Positions 53,293-61,640 of a stretch of DNA of 64,000 nucleotides are shown one piece after another. Numbering within the stretch: the first letter of the stretch is position 1; every line of letters begins with the position of its first letter. The stretch lies in contig NZ_JNWZ01000022.1 of NCBI RefSeq assembly GCF_000716545.1, positions 1 to 64,000 on the forward strand, given 5' to 3'. This stretch comes from Kitasatospora phosalacinea. Lineage in GTDB: Bacteria > Actinomycetota > Actinomycetes > Streptomycetales > Streptomycetaceae. The notes under the pieces were generated by a model. The model was not told the origin of the DNA. It did not search any database and saw only the letters and a list, made by a program, of their open reading frames with translations. The translations under genes and the position numbers were made by a program.

Positions 53293-54204
53293 ATGAAGGC
53301 ACTGGTTCCGGCCGGCGGCACGGTCGAGTTCGCCGAAGTCCCGCAGCCCGAGCCGCGCCCCGACGAGGTGCTGGTGAAGGTCGACGCGTTCTCGGTGAAC
53401 CGGGGCGAGACCTTCCTGCTGGAGGATCCACCGCCGCGCTGGCGGCCGGGCAAGGACGTCGCCGGGCTGGTCGTGCAGGCCGCCGCGGACGGCAGCGGCC
53501 CGGCGGTCGGGCAGCGGGTGGTGGGGCACCCGCCGGGCGCGGGCTGGGCGGAGTACGCGGCGGTGCGCACGGACGCGCTGGCGGTGCTGCCCGAGCGGCT
53601 GGACGCGCCGACGGCCGCCGCGCTGCCGCTGGCGGGCCTGACCGCGCTGCGGCTGCTGCGCGCGGCGGGCGCGGTGACCGGTCGGCGGCTGCTGCTGACC
53701 GGGGCGTCCGGCGGCGTGGGGCACTACCTGACCGAGCTGGCCGCGGCCGCCGGGGCGCGGCTGACGGCCGTCACCGCCAACGCCGAACGCGGGGAACGGC
53801 TGCGGGAGCTGGGCGCCGCCGAGGTGGTGCACGAGGTGGCCGGCGCGCGCGGCCCGTACGACCTGGTGCTGGAGTCCACCGGCGGCGCCGAACTGCCCCG
53901 GGCGCTGGCGCTGCTGGCCCCGCGCGGCCGGCTGCTCTGGTTCGGCCAGGCTTCCCGCGAGCCGGTCCGGCTGGACTTCTTCGCCCTGCTGAACGGCCCG
54001 GTCTCGGCGGTGATCGAGCACTTCAGCTACGCGGACGTCGACCACCCGGACGGCCCGGACCTGCGCACCCTGGTCCGGCTGACCGCCGAGGGCCGGCTGC
54101 ACCCCGAAATCGGCCTGGCCGACGACTGGCACCGCACCGCCGACGCGATCGCCGCCCTGCGCGGCCGCCGGGTCCGCGGCAACACCGTCCTGACCATCGC
54201 CTGA
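53293..54204 (+). CDS. Zinc-free MDR-family NAD(P)H:quinone oxidoreductase
   Basis: 303 aa from ATG 53293 with GGGAG 8 bases upstream. GroES-like N-terminal domain (PRPDEVLVKVDAFSVNRGE), then LPLAGLTALRLLRAAGAV and the cofactor loop LLTGASGGVGHYLTELAAAA; ASGGVG selects NADPH-type binding. No zinc-ligand cysteines are seen, as in quinone reductases. Its LysR neighbour is divergent and a SnoaL-like gene follows after 23 bases, so it forms a two-gene operon, probably for an aromatic or electrophilic inducer. Confidence 0.9.
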   Translation: MKALVPAGGTVEFAEVPQPEPRPDEVLVKVDAFSVNRGETFLLEDPPPRWRPGKDVAGLVVQAAADGSGPAVGQRVVGHPPGAGWAEYAAVRTDALAVLPERLDAPTAAALPLAGLTALRLLRAAGAVTGRRLLLTGASGGVGHYLTELAAAAGARLTAVTANAERGERLRELGAAEVVHEVAGARGPYDLVLESTGGAELPRALALLAPRGRLLWFGQASREPVRLDFFALLNGPVSAVIEHFSYADVDHPDGPDLRTLVRLTAEGRLHPEIGLADDWHRTADAIAALRGRRVRGNTVLTIA

Positions 54205-54227
54205 CCACCCGCAGAAGGAGATCCACC

Positions 54228-54641
54228 ATGAGCACCGACCCCCGCACCGTCGTCGCCGACTACGTGGCCGCGGTGGCCCGCGGCGACGCGGACGCCGTCC
54301 GCGACGCCTTCACCGAGGACGCCGTCTGGATCTACCCGGGCGACCTGCCGCTGAGCGGCGAGTGGCGCGGCCGCGAGGCGGTCGTCGAGGACTTCCTCGG
54401 TTCGATCGGCGGCCTGGTCGCCCCCGGCACCGCCGTCGAGGTCGAACTCGTCGGCACCCCGGTCGCCGAGGGCGACCGGGTGGTCGCCGAATGGACCTCG
54501 CGCTGCACCACCGTGCACGGCCGGCTCTACGAGAACCGCAACCTGGGCGTCTTCACCGTCCGGGACGGCCTGATCGCCGCCGTCCGCGAGTACACCGACA
54601 CCCACCGCGCCGCCACCGTCCTGTTCGCGGACGGCGGGTGA
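54228..54641 (+). CDS. SnoaL-like (NTF2-fold) protein
   Basis: 137 aa from ATG 54228 with AGAAGGAG 8 bases upstream. The NTF2 cone is recognisable: VVADYVAAVARGDADAVRDAF, FTEDAVWIYPGD, GREAVVEDFLGSI and VAEWTSRCTTVHGRLYENRN. Relatives act as ketosteroid isomerases, polyketide cyclases or hydrolases of reactive carbonyls. Probably acts on the same compound as the quinone reductase. Confidence 0.85.
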   Translation: MSTDPRTVVADYVAAVARGDADAVRDAFTEDAVWIYPGDLPLSGEWRGREAVVEDFLGSIGGLVAPGTAVEVELVGTPVAEGDRVVAEWTSRCTTVHGRLYENRNLGVFTVRDGLIAAVREYTDTHRAATVLFADGG

Positions 54642-54703
54642 CCGCCGCCCGGCGCCCGCGCTCCCGATCCGTCTCAACACCGCCTTAAGCCCCCCGTAAC
54701 TAC

Positions 54704-54720
54704 TCTGACGTACCGTCAGA
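54704..54720. promoter_or_regulatory. Palindromic operator-like site before the LAXTG gene
   Basis: TCTGACG-TAC-CGTCAGA, 7-bp arms. It ends 17 bases before a TAGCGT hexamer (54738-54743) that could be a -10 box, so the palindrome covers the -35 position. Confidence 0.5.
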
Positions 54721-54784
54721 TGTGCTGCTCCGACTGGCTAGCGTCCCGGGCACACCCTCTCCGCACGACGCAAGGGAGCCCTCG

Positions 54785-55138
54785 ATGGCCTCCGTCCGCC
54801 GCACCACCCGCACCGCCCTGGGCCTGCTGGCCGCCGCCGCCCTGCTCGGTGGTCCGGCCGCGCTGCCCGCCGCCGCGCACGGCCCGTCCGCGAGCGCCCC
54901 CGCCGCTCCCGGCGCCTCCCCCGGCGCCGGCGCCTCCCCCGATACCGGCGCCGGCGCTCCGTCCCCGCCCGGCCCGCCCTCCCCCTCGCCGTCGCCCTCC
55001 CCCGAGCAGCTCGCCCGGACCGGCGGGGACGCGGCCGTCAACGGCGTGCTGCTGTCGCTGGGTTCGGTGCTGCTGCTGACCGGCGCGGCCCTGGCGGTGC
55101 CGGGCCGGCGCCGCCCCGGGGACGGCGGCCGGTGCTGA
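54785..55138 (+). CDS. Small cell-wall-anchored protein with LAXTG sortase motif
   Basis: 117 aa from ATG 54785. A Sec signal (SVRRTTRTALGLLAAAALLGG, cleavage near AAAHG) is followed by about 45 residues of Pro/Ala/Ser/Gly and then LARTGGD, a membrane helix (VLLSLGSVLLLTGAALAV) and a basic tail GRRRPGDG. LAXTG is the motif of class E sortases in streptomycetes, so the mature product would be a short Pro-rich peptide linked to peptidoglycan. No folded domain is present; function unknown. Confidence 0.75.
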   Translation: MASVRRTTRTALGLLAAAALLGGPAALPAAAHGPSASAPAAPGASPGAGASPDTGAGAPSPPGPPSPSPSPSPEQLARTGGDAAVNGVLLSLGSVLLLTGAALAVPGRRRPGDGGRC

Positions 55139-55200
55139 CGGGGAGCGGCTGACCGGGTGGCCTCCGTCGCTCCGGGAGGCGGGGATGGTTGAGTTGAGGT

Positions 55201-56271
55201 ATGAGCAGCACGCCCTCCGCCCCGTTCCGCGTCGGCCTGATCGGCTACGGCCTGGCAGGTTCCGCCTTCCACGCCCCGCTGATCGCCACCACCCCCGGAC
55301 TCCAGCTGGACGCGGTGGTCACCGCCAACCCCGACCGCCGCGCCCAGTTGCACCGCGACCACCCCGGCGCCCGCGCCCTCGACACCCCCGAGCAGCTGTT
55401 CGAGGACGCCGACCGGTTCGACCTGGTGGTGATCGCCTCCCCCAACCGCACCCACGTCCCGCTCGCCCGCACCGCCCTGCTGGCGGGCCTGGCCACCGTG
55501 GTCGACAAGCCGCTCGCCGCGACCAGCGCCGAGGCCCGCGACCTGTGCGAGTTCGCCGAGAAGTCCGGCCTGCTGCTGTCGGTGTTCCAGAACCGCCGCT
55601 GGGACGGCGACTTCCTGACCGCCCGCCGCCTGGTCGAGGAGGGCCGGCTGGGCCGGGTGCACCGCTTCGAGTCCCGCTTCGAGCGCTTCCGCCCCAAGCC
55701 CAAGCCGGGCTGGCGCGAGCTCGCCGACCCGGCCGAGGTCGGCGGCACCCTGTACGACCTGGGCAGTCACCTGGTCGACCAGGCGCTGACCCTGTTCGGC
55801 CCGGTCGAGACGGTGTACGCGGAGATCGACGTGCGCCGCGACGGCGCGGTGGTCGACGACGACGCCTTCCTCGCCCTGACCCACACCGGCGGCGTCCGCT
55901 CCCAGCTGTGGACCAGCGCGATCGCCCCGCTCGCCGGGCCCCGCCTGCGGGTGCTCGGCGACAGCGCCGGCTACGTCAAGTTCGGCATGGACCCGCAGGA
56001 GGACGCGCTGCGGGCCGGCCGCCGCCCGGGCGGGCCGGAGGGCTGGGGCGCCGACGACCCGGCCGCGTACGGCCTGCTGGGCAGCGACGGCGACGCCGAG
56101 CCGGTCGCCACCGACCCGGGCGACTACCCGGCGTACTACGCGGGCATCGCCGCCTCGCTCGCCGACCGCACCCCGCCGCCCGTCGACCCGCGCGACGCGG
56201 TCGCCACGCTCGCCGTCCTGGAGGCCGCCCGGGCCTCCGCCGCGACGGCCTCCGTGGTCCGCCTGCCCTGA
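55201..56271 (+). CDS. Gfo/Idh/MocA-family oxidoreductase
   Basis: 356 aa. N-terminal Rossmann domain GLIGYGLAGSAFHAPLIA, then VVIASPNRTHVPLA, the DKPLA motif (the EKP equivalent) and a C-terminal domain with GGTLYDLGSHLVDQAL, which carries the conserved Asp and His of the active site. YdgJ/YgjR-like members act on sugars or inositol derivatives with NAD(P). Substrate unknown. Single gene, 62 bases after the LAXTG protein. Confidence 0.92.
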   Translation: MSSTPSAPFRVGLIGYGLAGSAFHAPLIATTPGLQLDAVVTANPDRRAQLHRDHPGARALDTPEQLFEDADRFDLVVIASPNRTHVPLARTALLAGLATVVDKPLAATSAEARDLCEFAEKSGLLLSVFQNRRWDGDFLTARRLVEEGRLGRVHRFESRFERFRPKPKPGWRELADPAEVGGTLYDLGSHLVDQALTLFGPVETVYAEIDVRRDGAVVDDDAFLALTHTGGVRSQLWTSAIAPLAGPRLRVLGDSAGYVKFGMDPQEDALRAGRRPGGPEGWGADDPAAYGLLGSDGDAEPVATDPGDYPAYYAGIAASLADRTPPPVDPRDAVATLAVLEAARASAATASVVRLP

Positions 56272-56312
56272 GCCCGGCCCGGGCCCCGGCCCGTCCTGAG
56301 CGCGGCCCCGGG

Positions 56313-56348
56313 CCGACCCGGGGCCGACCCGGGGCCGGCCCGGGGCCG
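56313..56348. repeat. 11-bp tandem repeat between convergent genes
   Basis: CCGACCCGGGG at 56313-56323 and 56324-56334, CCGGCCCGGGG at 56335-56345, then CCG. It lies between the oxidoreductase and deaminase stop codons, with imperfect GGCCCCGG copies before it. Confidence 0.8.
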
Positions 56349-56355
56349 CGGGTGC

Positions 56356-57396
56356 TCAGGCGGTGGGCCAGGCCGCCAAGTGGGCGTCGATCTCGCCGGT
56401 CAGCCGGCGCTTGCCCGCCGCGTCCAGGAAGGACGCCTCGACGGCGCCCCGGGCCAGCGCCGCGACGCCCGCCTCGTCCAGGCCGAGCAGCTTCGCGGCG
56501 ACCGCGTACTCGGTGTTCAGGTCGGTGCCGAACATCGGCGGGTCGTCGCTGTTGATCGTGACCAGCAGCCCGGCGTCGACCATCTGCCGCACCGGGTGGT
56601 CCTCGATCCGCTCGACCACCCGGGTCGCCAGGTTGGACGTCGGGCAGACCTCCAGCGGGATCCGGTGCTCGCCCAGGTAGTCGACCAGCGCCGGGTCCTT
56701 CACCGACTGGGTGCCGTGCCCGATCCGCTCGGCGCCGAGCACCCGGATCGCGTCCCACACCGTCTCGGGGCCGGTCGACTCGCCCGCGTGCGGCACGCTG
56801 TGCAGGCCGGCCGCCCGGGCCCGGTCGAAGTACGGCTTGAACTGGGGGCGCGGCACGCCGATCTCGGGGCCGCCGAGCCCGAACGAGACCAGCCCCTCGG
56901 GGGCCAGGTCGAGGGCGAGCCGGGCGGTCTCCTCGGCGGAGGCCAGGCCGGCCTCGCCGGGGATGTCGAAGCACCAGCGCAGCACGACGCCGAGGTCCTT
57001 CTCGGCGGACAGCCGGGCGTCCTCGATCGCCTCCATGAAGGCGACGTCGGGGATGCCCCGGCTGACCGACGAGTACGGGGTGACGGTCAGCTCGGCGTAC
57101 CGGATGTTCTGCCGGGCCATGTCCTGCGCGACGCCGTAGGTCAGCGCGCGGACGTCCTCGGCGTCCCGGATCAGGTCGACGACGCTCAGGTACACCTCGA
57201 TGAAGTGCGCGAAGTCGGTGAAGGTGAAGTACTCGGCGAGCGCCTGCGGGTCGGCCGGCACCCTGCTGTGCCCGGCGTGCCGGGCCGCCAGCTCGGCCAC
57301 CACCCGCGGCGAGGCCGAGCCCACGTGGTGCACGTGCAGCTCCGCCTTCGGCATGGCGGCGATGAACGCCTCGATCCCCTGGACACCCTCGGCCAC
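56356..57396 (-). CDS. Adenosine-deaminase-family enzyme
   Basis: 346 aa from GTG 57396 with GGGAG 8 bases upstream. Metal-dependent amidohydrolase fold with SLHAGE-like VPHAGESTGPET, ERIGHGTQ and TINSDDPPMFGT, which carry the Zn ligand His, catalytic His and Asp pair. The N-terminal metal motif is ELHVHHVGSAS instead of the ELHxHLxG norm: both His are kept but Leu and the substrate-contacting acidic residue are His and Val. This subgroup may deaminate a modified nucleoside, for example 6-aminodeoxyfutalosine of menaquinone synthesis, rather than adenosine; that is inference. Confidence 0.85.
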   Translation of the reverse strand: MAEGVQGIEAFIAAMPKAELHVHHVGSASPRVVAELAARHAGHSRVPADPQALAEYFTFTDFAHFIEVYLSVVDLIRDAEDVRALTYGVAQDMARQNIRYAELTVTPYSSVSRGIPDVAFMEAIEDARLSAEKDLGVVLRWCFDIPGEAGLASAEETARLALDLAPEGLVSFGLGGPEIGVPRPQFKPYFDRARAAGLHSVPHAGESTGPETVWDAIRVLGAERIGHGTQSVKDPALVDYLGEHRIPLEVCPTSNLATRVVERIEDHPVRQMVDAGLLVTINSDDPPMFGTDLNTEYAVAAKLLGLDEAGVAALARGAVEASFLDAAGKRRLTGEIDAHLAAWPTA

Positions 57397-57687
57397 GGCA
57401 CGCTCCCGTCTACTTCACCCGGACCCGGACAGACCACGCATGCTAACCCGCGGACCCGGCCCGGCTTGTCGGTGGTGGCCTGCGCCGCCGCGTCCCCGCC
57501 CGCCTCGGCGGGGACGGGCCGGAGAGCCCCGGGTCGGACGACCCGTCGTCGTTGCACGCCGTCCGCACCGGCGCGGCCGCCCCCGGCGCCGCGGCCCGCA
57601 GGACGGTCTTCCGCACGGGTACCGGTCGGTCGCCCGCCCCGGCCCAGGGCCCGAGCGGTCGGACACGCACCCCCGGGCGACGCCCCG

Positions 57688-58974
57688 TCAGCCGCCCAGC
57701 GCCGTGCTGACGGTGTGGATGAGCAGGCCCGCCAGCGCACCCACCACGGTGCCGTTGATCCGGATGAACTGCAGGTCGCGGCCCACGTTGGCCTCGATCT
57801 TGCGGGAGGCGTCGGCGGCGTCCCAGCCGGCCACGGTGTCGGAGATCAGCGAGGTGATCTCCTCCCGGTAGGTGGAGACCACGTACTCGGCGGCGTCCAG
57901 CAGCCAGCCGTCGGCCTTCGCCTGGAGCCTGCCGTCGGTGGCGAGCCGCCGGCCGAGGGCGTGCAGCGCCCCGGTGAGGCGGCGGCGCAGTTCGCTGTCC
58001 TCGTCCTCGGCGGCGTTGAGCACCAGGGTGCGGACGGCCGCCCAGGAGGAGGCGATCAGCTCCTGCACCTCGGGGCGGGCCAGCAGGTCGGCCTTGGCGC
58101 GTTCGACCCGGTCGATGGTGGCGGGGTCGTGCTGGAGCTCGTGGGCGAAGTCGGCGAGGAAGTTGTCGAGCGCGCCGCGCGCGGGGTGCACGGGATCGTC
58201 GCGGACGTCGGTGACGAAGCGCAGCAGTTCCTTGTAGACGCGCTCGCCGACCTGCTGGTCGAGGAACTTGGGCGTCCAGCCGGGGGTCTTGGCGGTGACC
58301 CGGGCGACCACCTCGCCGTGGTGCTCGACCAGCCAGTCGTGGCCGCGCACCGCGACCAGGTCGACCAGGCCCCGGTGCCCGCCGTCGGCGACGATCTTCC
58401 CGAGCAGCCGCCCGGCGGGTTCGGCGACCGAGGTGGCGGCGGCCCGCCGGGTGACCGCCTCGGCGACCACCGCCTGCACGTCCTCGTCCCGGAGCACCGC
58501 GAGCAGGCCGCGCAGCGCGGCGGCGGCCTCGCGGGTGACGCGTTCGGCGCTGCCGGGCGCGGAGAGCCACTCGCCGAGCCGCCGGGCCACGCCGATCCGG
58601 CCGAGCCGGGCCCGGACCACCGGCGCGGACAGGAAGTTGTCGCCGACGAAGTCGCCGAGCGAGCGGCCGAAGGCGTCCTTCTTGGTCGGGATGATCGCGG
58701 TGTGCGGGATCGGCAGCCCGAACGGGCGGCGGAACAGCGCGGTGACGGCGAACCAGTCGGCGAGCGCGCCGACCATGCCGGCCTCGGCGGCGGCCGCCAC
58801 GTACCCGGCCCAGGCGCCGGCACCGGCCGCCTCCGCCCAAGTGGCGAGGGCGAACACCAGTGTGGCCAGGCCGAGGAGGCCGGTCGCGATGGTCTTCATC
58901 CGCCGCACACCGCGCCGCTTCTCCTCGTCGGCGGCGGTGAACCTGACTCCGGGGGCAGTATCGTCCACGCTCAC
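57688..58974 (-). CDS. DUF445 membrane protein
   Basis: 428 aa from GTG 58974 (an in-frame start at 58992 is also possible; ribosome sites are weak). Two N-terminal membrane helices (about 30-75), the family motif ADWFAVTALFRRPFGLPIPHTAIIP (read in parts), then a long helical region (GDFVGDNFL, RVTAKTPGWTPKFLDQQVGER) and a C-terminal membrane helix (INGTVVGALAGLLIHTV). DUF445 proteins such as YheB are widespread with unknown function. No operon partner. Confidence 0.87.
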   Translation of the reverse strand: MSVDDTAPGVRFTAADEEKRRGVRRMKTIATGLLGLATLVFALATWAEAAGAGAWAGYVAAAAEAGMVGALADWFAVTALFRRPFGLPIPHTAIIPTKKDAFGRSLGDFVGDNFLSAPVVRARLGRIGVARRLGEWLSAPGSAERVTREAAAALRGLLAVLRDEDVQAVVAEAVTRRAAATSVAEPAGRLLGKIVADGGHRGLVDLVAVRGHDWLVEHHGEVVARVTAKTPGWTPKFLDQQVGERVYKELLRFVTDVRDDPVHPARGALDNFLADFAHELQHDPATIDRVERAKADLLARPEVQELIASSWAAVRTLVLNAAEDEDSELRRRLTGALHALGRRLATDGRLQAKADGWLLDAAEYVVSTYREEITSLISDTVAGWDAADASRKIEANVGRDLQFIRINGTVVGALAGLLIHTVSTALGG

Positions 58975-59022
58975 CCCGCCAGCGTGGCACACCGGCCCGG
59001 CGAAACGGCCGCCGCCCCGCTA

Positions 59023-59037
59023 ATCCGACCGTCGGAT
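59023..59037. promoter_or_regulatory. Short palindrome ATCCGAC-C-GTCGGAT
   Basis: Perfect 7-bp arms in the 74-base gap between the DUF445 start and the UDP-sugar dehydrogenase stop. It may be an operator for the DUF445 gene or part of a weak terminator. Confidence 0.35.
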
Positions 59038-59048
59038 CGGCGCCGGCC

Positions 59049-60359
59049 TCAGCCTCCTCCGCCCAGCACGATCCGCCGCACGCCCGCCCAGCGGGCGGGG
59101 TCGGTGACCCGGCGGCCGTCGAGCAGCACCCGGACCCCGGGGAAGTCGACCGCGCCCAGGTCCCGGTACTCGGGGTGGTCGGCCTGGACGACCAGCGCGG
59201 CGGCGGGCTTGCCCTCGTCGGGCGGCAGGCCGAGCGCGGCCAACTCCTCCGGCGGGTACAGCGGGTCGCTGACGCCGACCTCGGCCCCGGCCGCGCGCAG
59301 CGCCGCGACCAGCGGGAACACCCCGGAGTACGCGGTCTCCTTGACCCCGCCCCGGTAGGAGGCGCCGAGCACCGTCACCGCGACGCCGGTCAGCGGGCCG
59401 AGCGCGCCCTCCAGCAGCCCGACCGCGTACGCCGGGACCTGCTCGTTGGCCTCGCGGGCGGTGCGGACCACGGTGGCGCCCGGGTCGTTCCACAGGTACA
59501 GCCGGGGGTAGACCGGGATGCAGTGGCCGCCGACCGCGATGCCGGGGCGGTGCAGGTGGCTGTAGGGCTGCGAGTTGCAGGCGTCGATGACCTCGGCGAG
59601 GTCGACGCCGACCCGGTCCGCGTACCGGGCGAACTGGTTGACCAGCGCGATGTTGACGTCCCGGTAGGTGGTCTCGGCGAGCTTGGCGAACTCGGCGGCC
59701 TCCGCGCTGGACAGCTCCCACACGCCGTTGCCGCGCGGCAGGTCGGGGCGCGGGTCGAAGTCGAGCACCGCCCGGTAGAACTCGGCGCCGCGCCGGGTGG
59801 AGTCCTCGTCGATGCCGCCGACCAGCTTGGGGTAGCGCCGCAGGTCGGCGAAGACCCGCCCGGTGCGGACGCGTTCGGGGCTGAACACCAGCGCGAAGTC
59901 CCGGCCGGCGGCCAGGTTCGAGCCGGCCTCCAGCCGCCGGGCGAAGCGGCCGCGCACGGTGCCCACCGGCAGGGTGGTCTCGTAGCTGACCAGGGTGTCG
60001 GGGCGCAGTCCGGCGGCGACGGCGTCGGTGGCGGCGTCCAGCAGGGCGAAGTCGGGGCTGCCGTCGGGGTCGGTGACCAGCGGGACGACGATCACCACGG
60101 CGTCGGCGCCGGCGGTCGCGACGGCCGTGTCGGTGGTGGCGCGCAGCCGGCCGGCGGCGACCGCCCCGGCGAGCCGTTCGGCGAGGTGGGCCTCGCGCGG
60201 GAAGGGCGGCCGGCCGGCGTTGACGGCGGCGACCACGCCGGGGGCGATGTCGGCGCCGGTGACCCGGTGGCCCTTGCCGGCGTACTGGACGGCCAGCGGC
60301 AGGCCGATCTTGCCGAGGCCCACCACGCAGACGTCCAGCGCCCGCGGCGAGCCGTTCAC
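59049..60359 (-). CDS. UDP-sugar (nucleotide-sugar) dehydrogenase
   Basis: 436 aa from GTG 60359, overlapping the glycosyltransferase stop (GTGA). N-terminal NAD domain VCVVGLGKIGLPLAVQYAGK, central KLAETTYRDVNIALVNQFAR and the catalytic Cys in IAVGGHCIPVYPRL, then a UDP-binding C-terminal domain (VLGASYRGGVKETAYS). It oxidises the C6 alcohol of a UDP-sugar (UDP-Glc, UDP-ManNAc or similar) to a uronate. Pairing with a glycosyltransferase and an ABC exporter points to an acidic cell-surface glycan. Confidence 0.92.
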   Translation of the reverse strand: MNGSPRALDVCVVGLGKIGLPLAVQYAGKGHRVTGADIAPGVVAAVNAGRPPFPREAHLAERLAGAVAAGRLRATTDTAVATAGADAVVIVVPLVTDPDGSPDFALLDAATDAVAAGLRPDTLVSYETTLPVGTVRGRFARRLEAGSNLAAGRDFALVFSPERVRTGRVFADLRRYPKLVGGIDEDSTRRGAEFYRAVLDFDPRPDLPRGNGVWELSSAEAAEFAKLAETTYRDVNIALVNQFARYADRVGVDLAEVIDACNSQPYSHLHRPGIAVGGHCIPVYPRLYLWNDPGATVVRTAREANEQVPAYAVGLLEGALGPLTGVAVTVLGASYRGGVKETAYSGVFPLVAALRAAGAEVGVSDPLYPPEELAALGLPPDEGKPAAALVVQADHPEYRDLGAVDFPGVRVLLDGRRVTDPARWAGVRRIVLGGGG

Positions 60360-61576
60360 CGGGCGGCTCCCCGCAGGGCGGCGGCCAGGCCGTGGCGCCG
60401 GGCGCGGTGCAGCGCGCGTTTGACGGCCCACCGGGCGCGGCGCAGCGGCGCGGGGACGAGGCGGCGCCAGCCGTCCGGTCCGGGGGCCCGGCCGAGCTCG
60501 AACAGCGCGTCGGGCAGGCCGAGCCGCCGGTCGCGGAAGGCCGGGTAGTCGGTGTAGAGCCGGGAGCCGCGGCGGACGGGGGCGGCCTCGCCGTGGTCCT
60601 GCTCCCAGGCGATCAGGTCGCACAGGGCGTGCAGTTCGCCGCGCCGGGCGAGGGCGAGGCGCAGCCGGGCGGGGACGGGCAGGGTGCGGAACACGGCGGG
60701 CGAGCAGTGCCGTTCGGTGAACCGGCCGATCTCCTGGACGATCCGCCGCTGCATGGCGGGCGGTTCGGCGAGGAAGGGGGCCTGGAGCAGCTGCGGGACG
60801 TCCCAGCTGAAGTAGCGGGCGCGGACGGCGTCCCGGGCCGGTCCGGGCAGGGTGGAGCGGTCGAGCACCTCGTGGGCGGCGGTGAAGCCGCGCAGCCGGT
60901 CCATCGGCCCGGCCCGGTGGGTGACGTTGGAGCGGTCCTGGCGCAGCACCAGGTGGTAGTAGTCGTAGTCGGCGAGGACGGAGACCTTGCGGGCGTGCAG
61001 CAGCGCGCCGAGGGTGAACGGCTGGTCGGAGTGGATGACCAGGTCCTCGCGGCGGCGCAGCCCGTGGCGGGTGACCAGGTCGCGGCGGAACAGCTTGGTG
61101 TCGCCGAGGGCCCAGGCGAGCGCGGAGTCGGTGAAGCCGACGTGCTCGGCGGTGCGGTCGAAGATGCCCTGCGGGACGACCCGGCCGTGTTCGCCGACCT
61201 GTTTGGGGATCAGCACGTCGGACTCCCAGCGGTCGGCGGCGTCGACCATCCGTTCCAGCGCCTCGGGGCCGAGCCAGTCGTCGGCCCCGAGGTACAGCAG
61301 GTAGCGGCCGCGGGCGAGTTCGGTGCCGCGGTTGGTGGGCTTGGCGGGGCCGCCGGACGCGGGCTGCCGCACGGTGCGGAACAGCCCGGGGTGGGCGGCG
61401 GCGTAGCGGGCGAGCTCCTCGGTGCTGCCGTCGCTGGAGCCGTCGTCGACGGCGACGACTTCCATCCGCCGCGGCCCGATGCTCTGGCCCACCAGCGAGT
61501 CCAGGCAGGCGGTGAGGTAGGGCATCGTGTCGTGGACGGCGATCACCACGCTGACGTCCGGTCCTTGCTCGGTCAC
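60356..61576 (-). CDS. Glycosyltransferase family 2
   Basis: 406 aa from GTG 61576. GT-A fold: VSVVIAVHDTMPYLTACLDSL, VVAVDDGSSDGS, KPTNRGTELARGRYLLYLGADDW (the ADD serves as the DxD metal/nucleotide motif). The last 250 residues are helical and Arg-rich, resembling the extra C-terminal part of CDP-glycerol or teichoic-acid-type transferases, but no second catalytic domain is evident. Cytosolic, membrane-near. First gene of the pair with the dehydrogenase. Confidence 0.88.
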   Translation of the reverse strand: MTEQGPDVSVVIAVHDTMPYLTACLDSLVGQSIGPRRMEVVAVDDGSSDGSTEELARYAAAHPGLFRTVRQPASGGPAKPTNRGTELARGRYLLYLGADDWLGPEALERMVDAADRWESDVLIPKQVGEHGRVVPQGIFDRTAEHVGFTDSALAWALGDTKLFRRDLVTRHGLRRREDLVIHSDQPFTLGALLHARKVSVLADYDYYHLVLRQDRSNVTHRAGPMDRLRGFTAAHEVLDRSTLPGPARDAVRARYFSWDVPQLLQAPFLAEPPAMQRRIVQEIGRFTERHCSPAVFRTLPVPARLRLALARRGELHALCDLIAWEQDHGEAAPVRRGSRLYTDYPAFRDRRLGLPDALFELGRAPGPDGWRRLVPAPLRRARWAVKRALHRARRHGLAAALRGAAR

Positions 61577-61640
61577 GAGCTGTCAACTCCCGTACCGGCC
61601 GACTGGTCACTTCCCCCACCCGAACGAGTGACGGAAGGGG

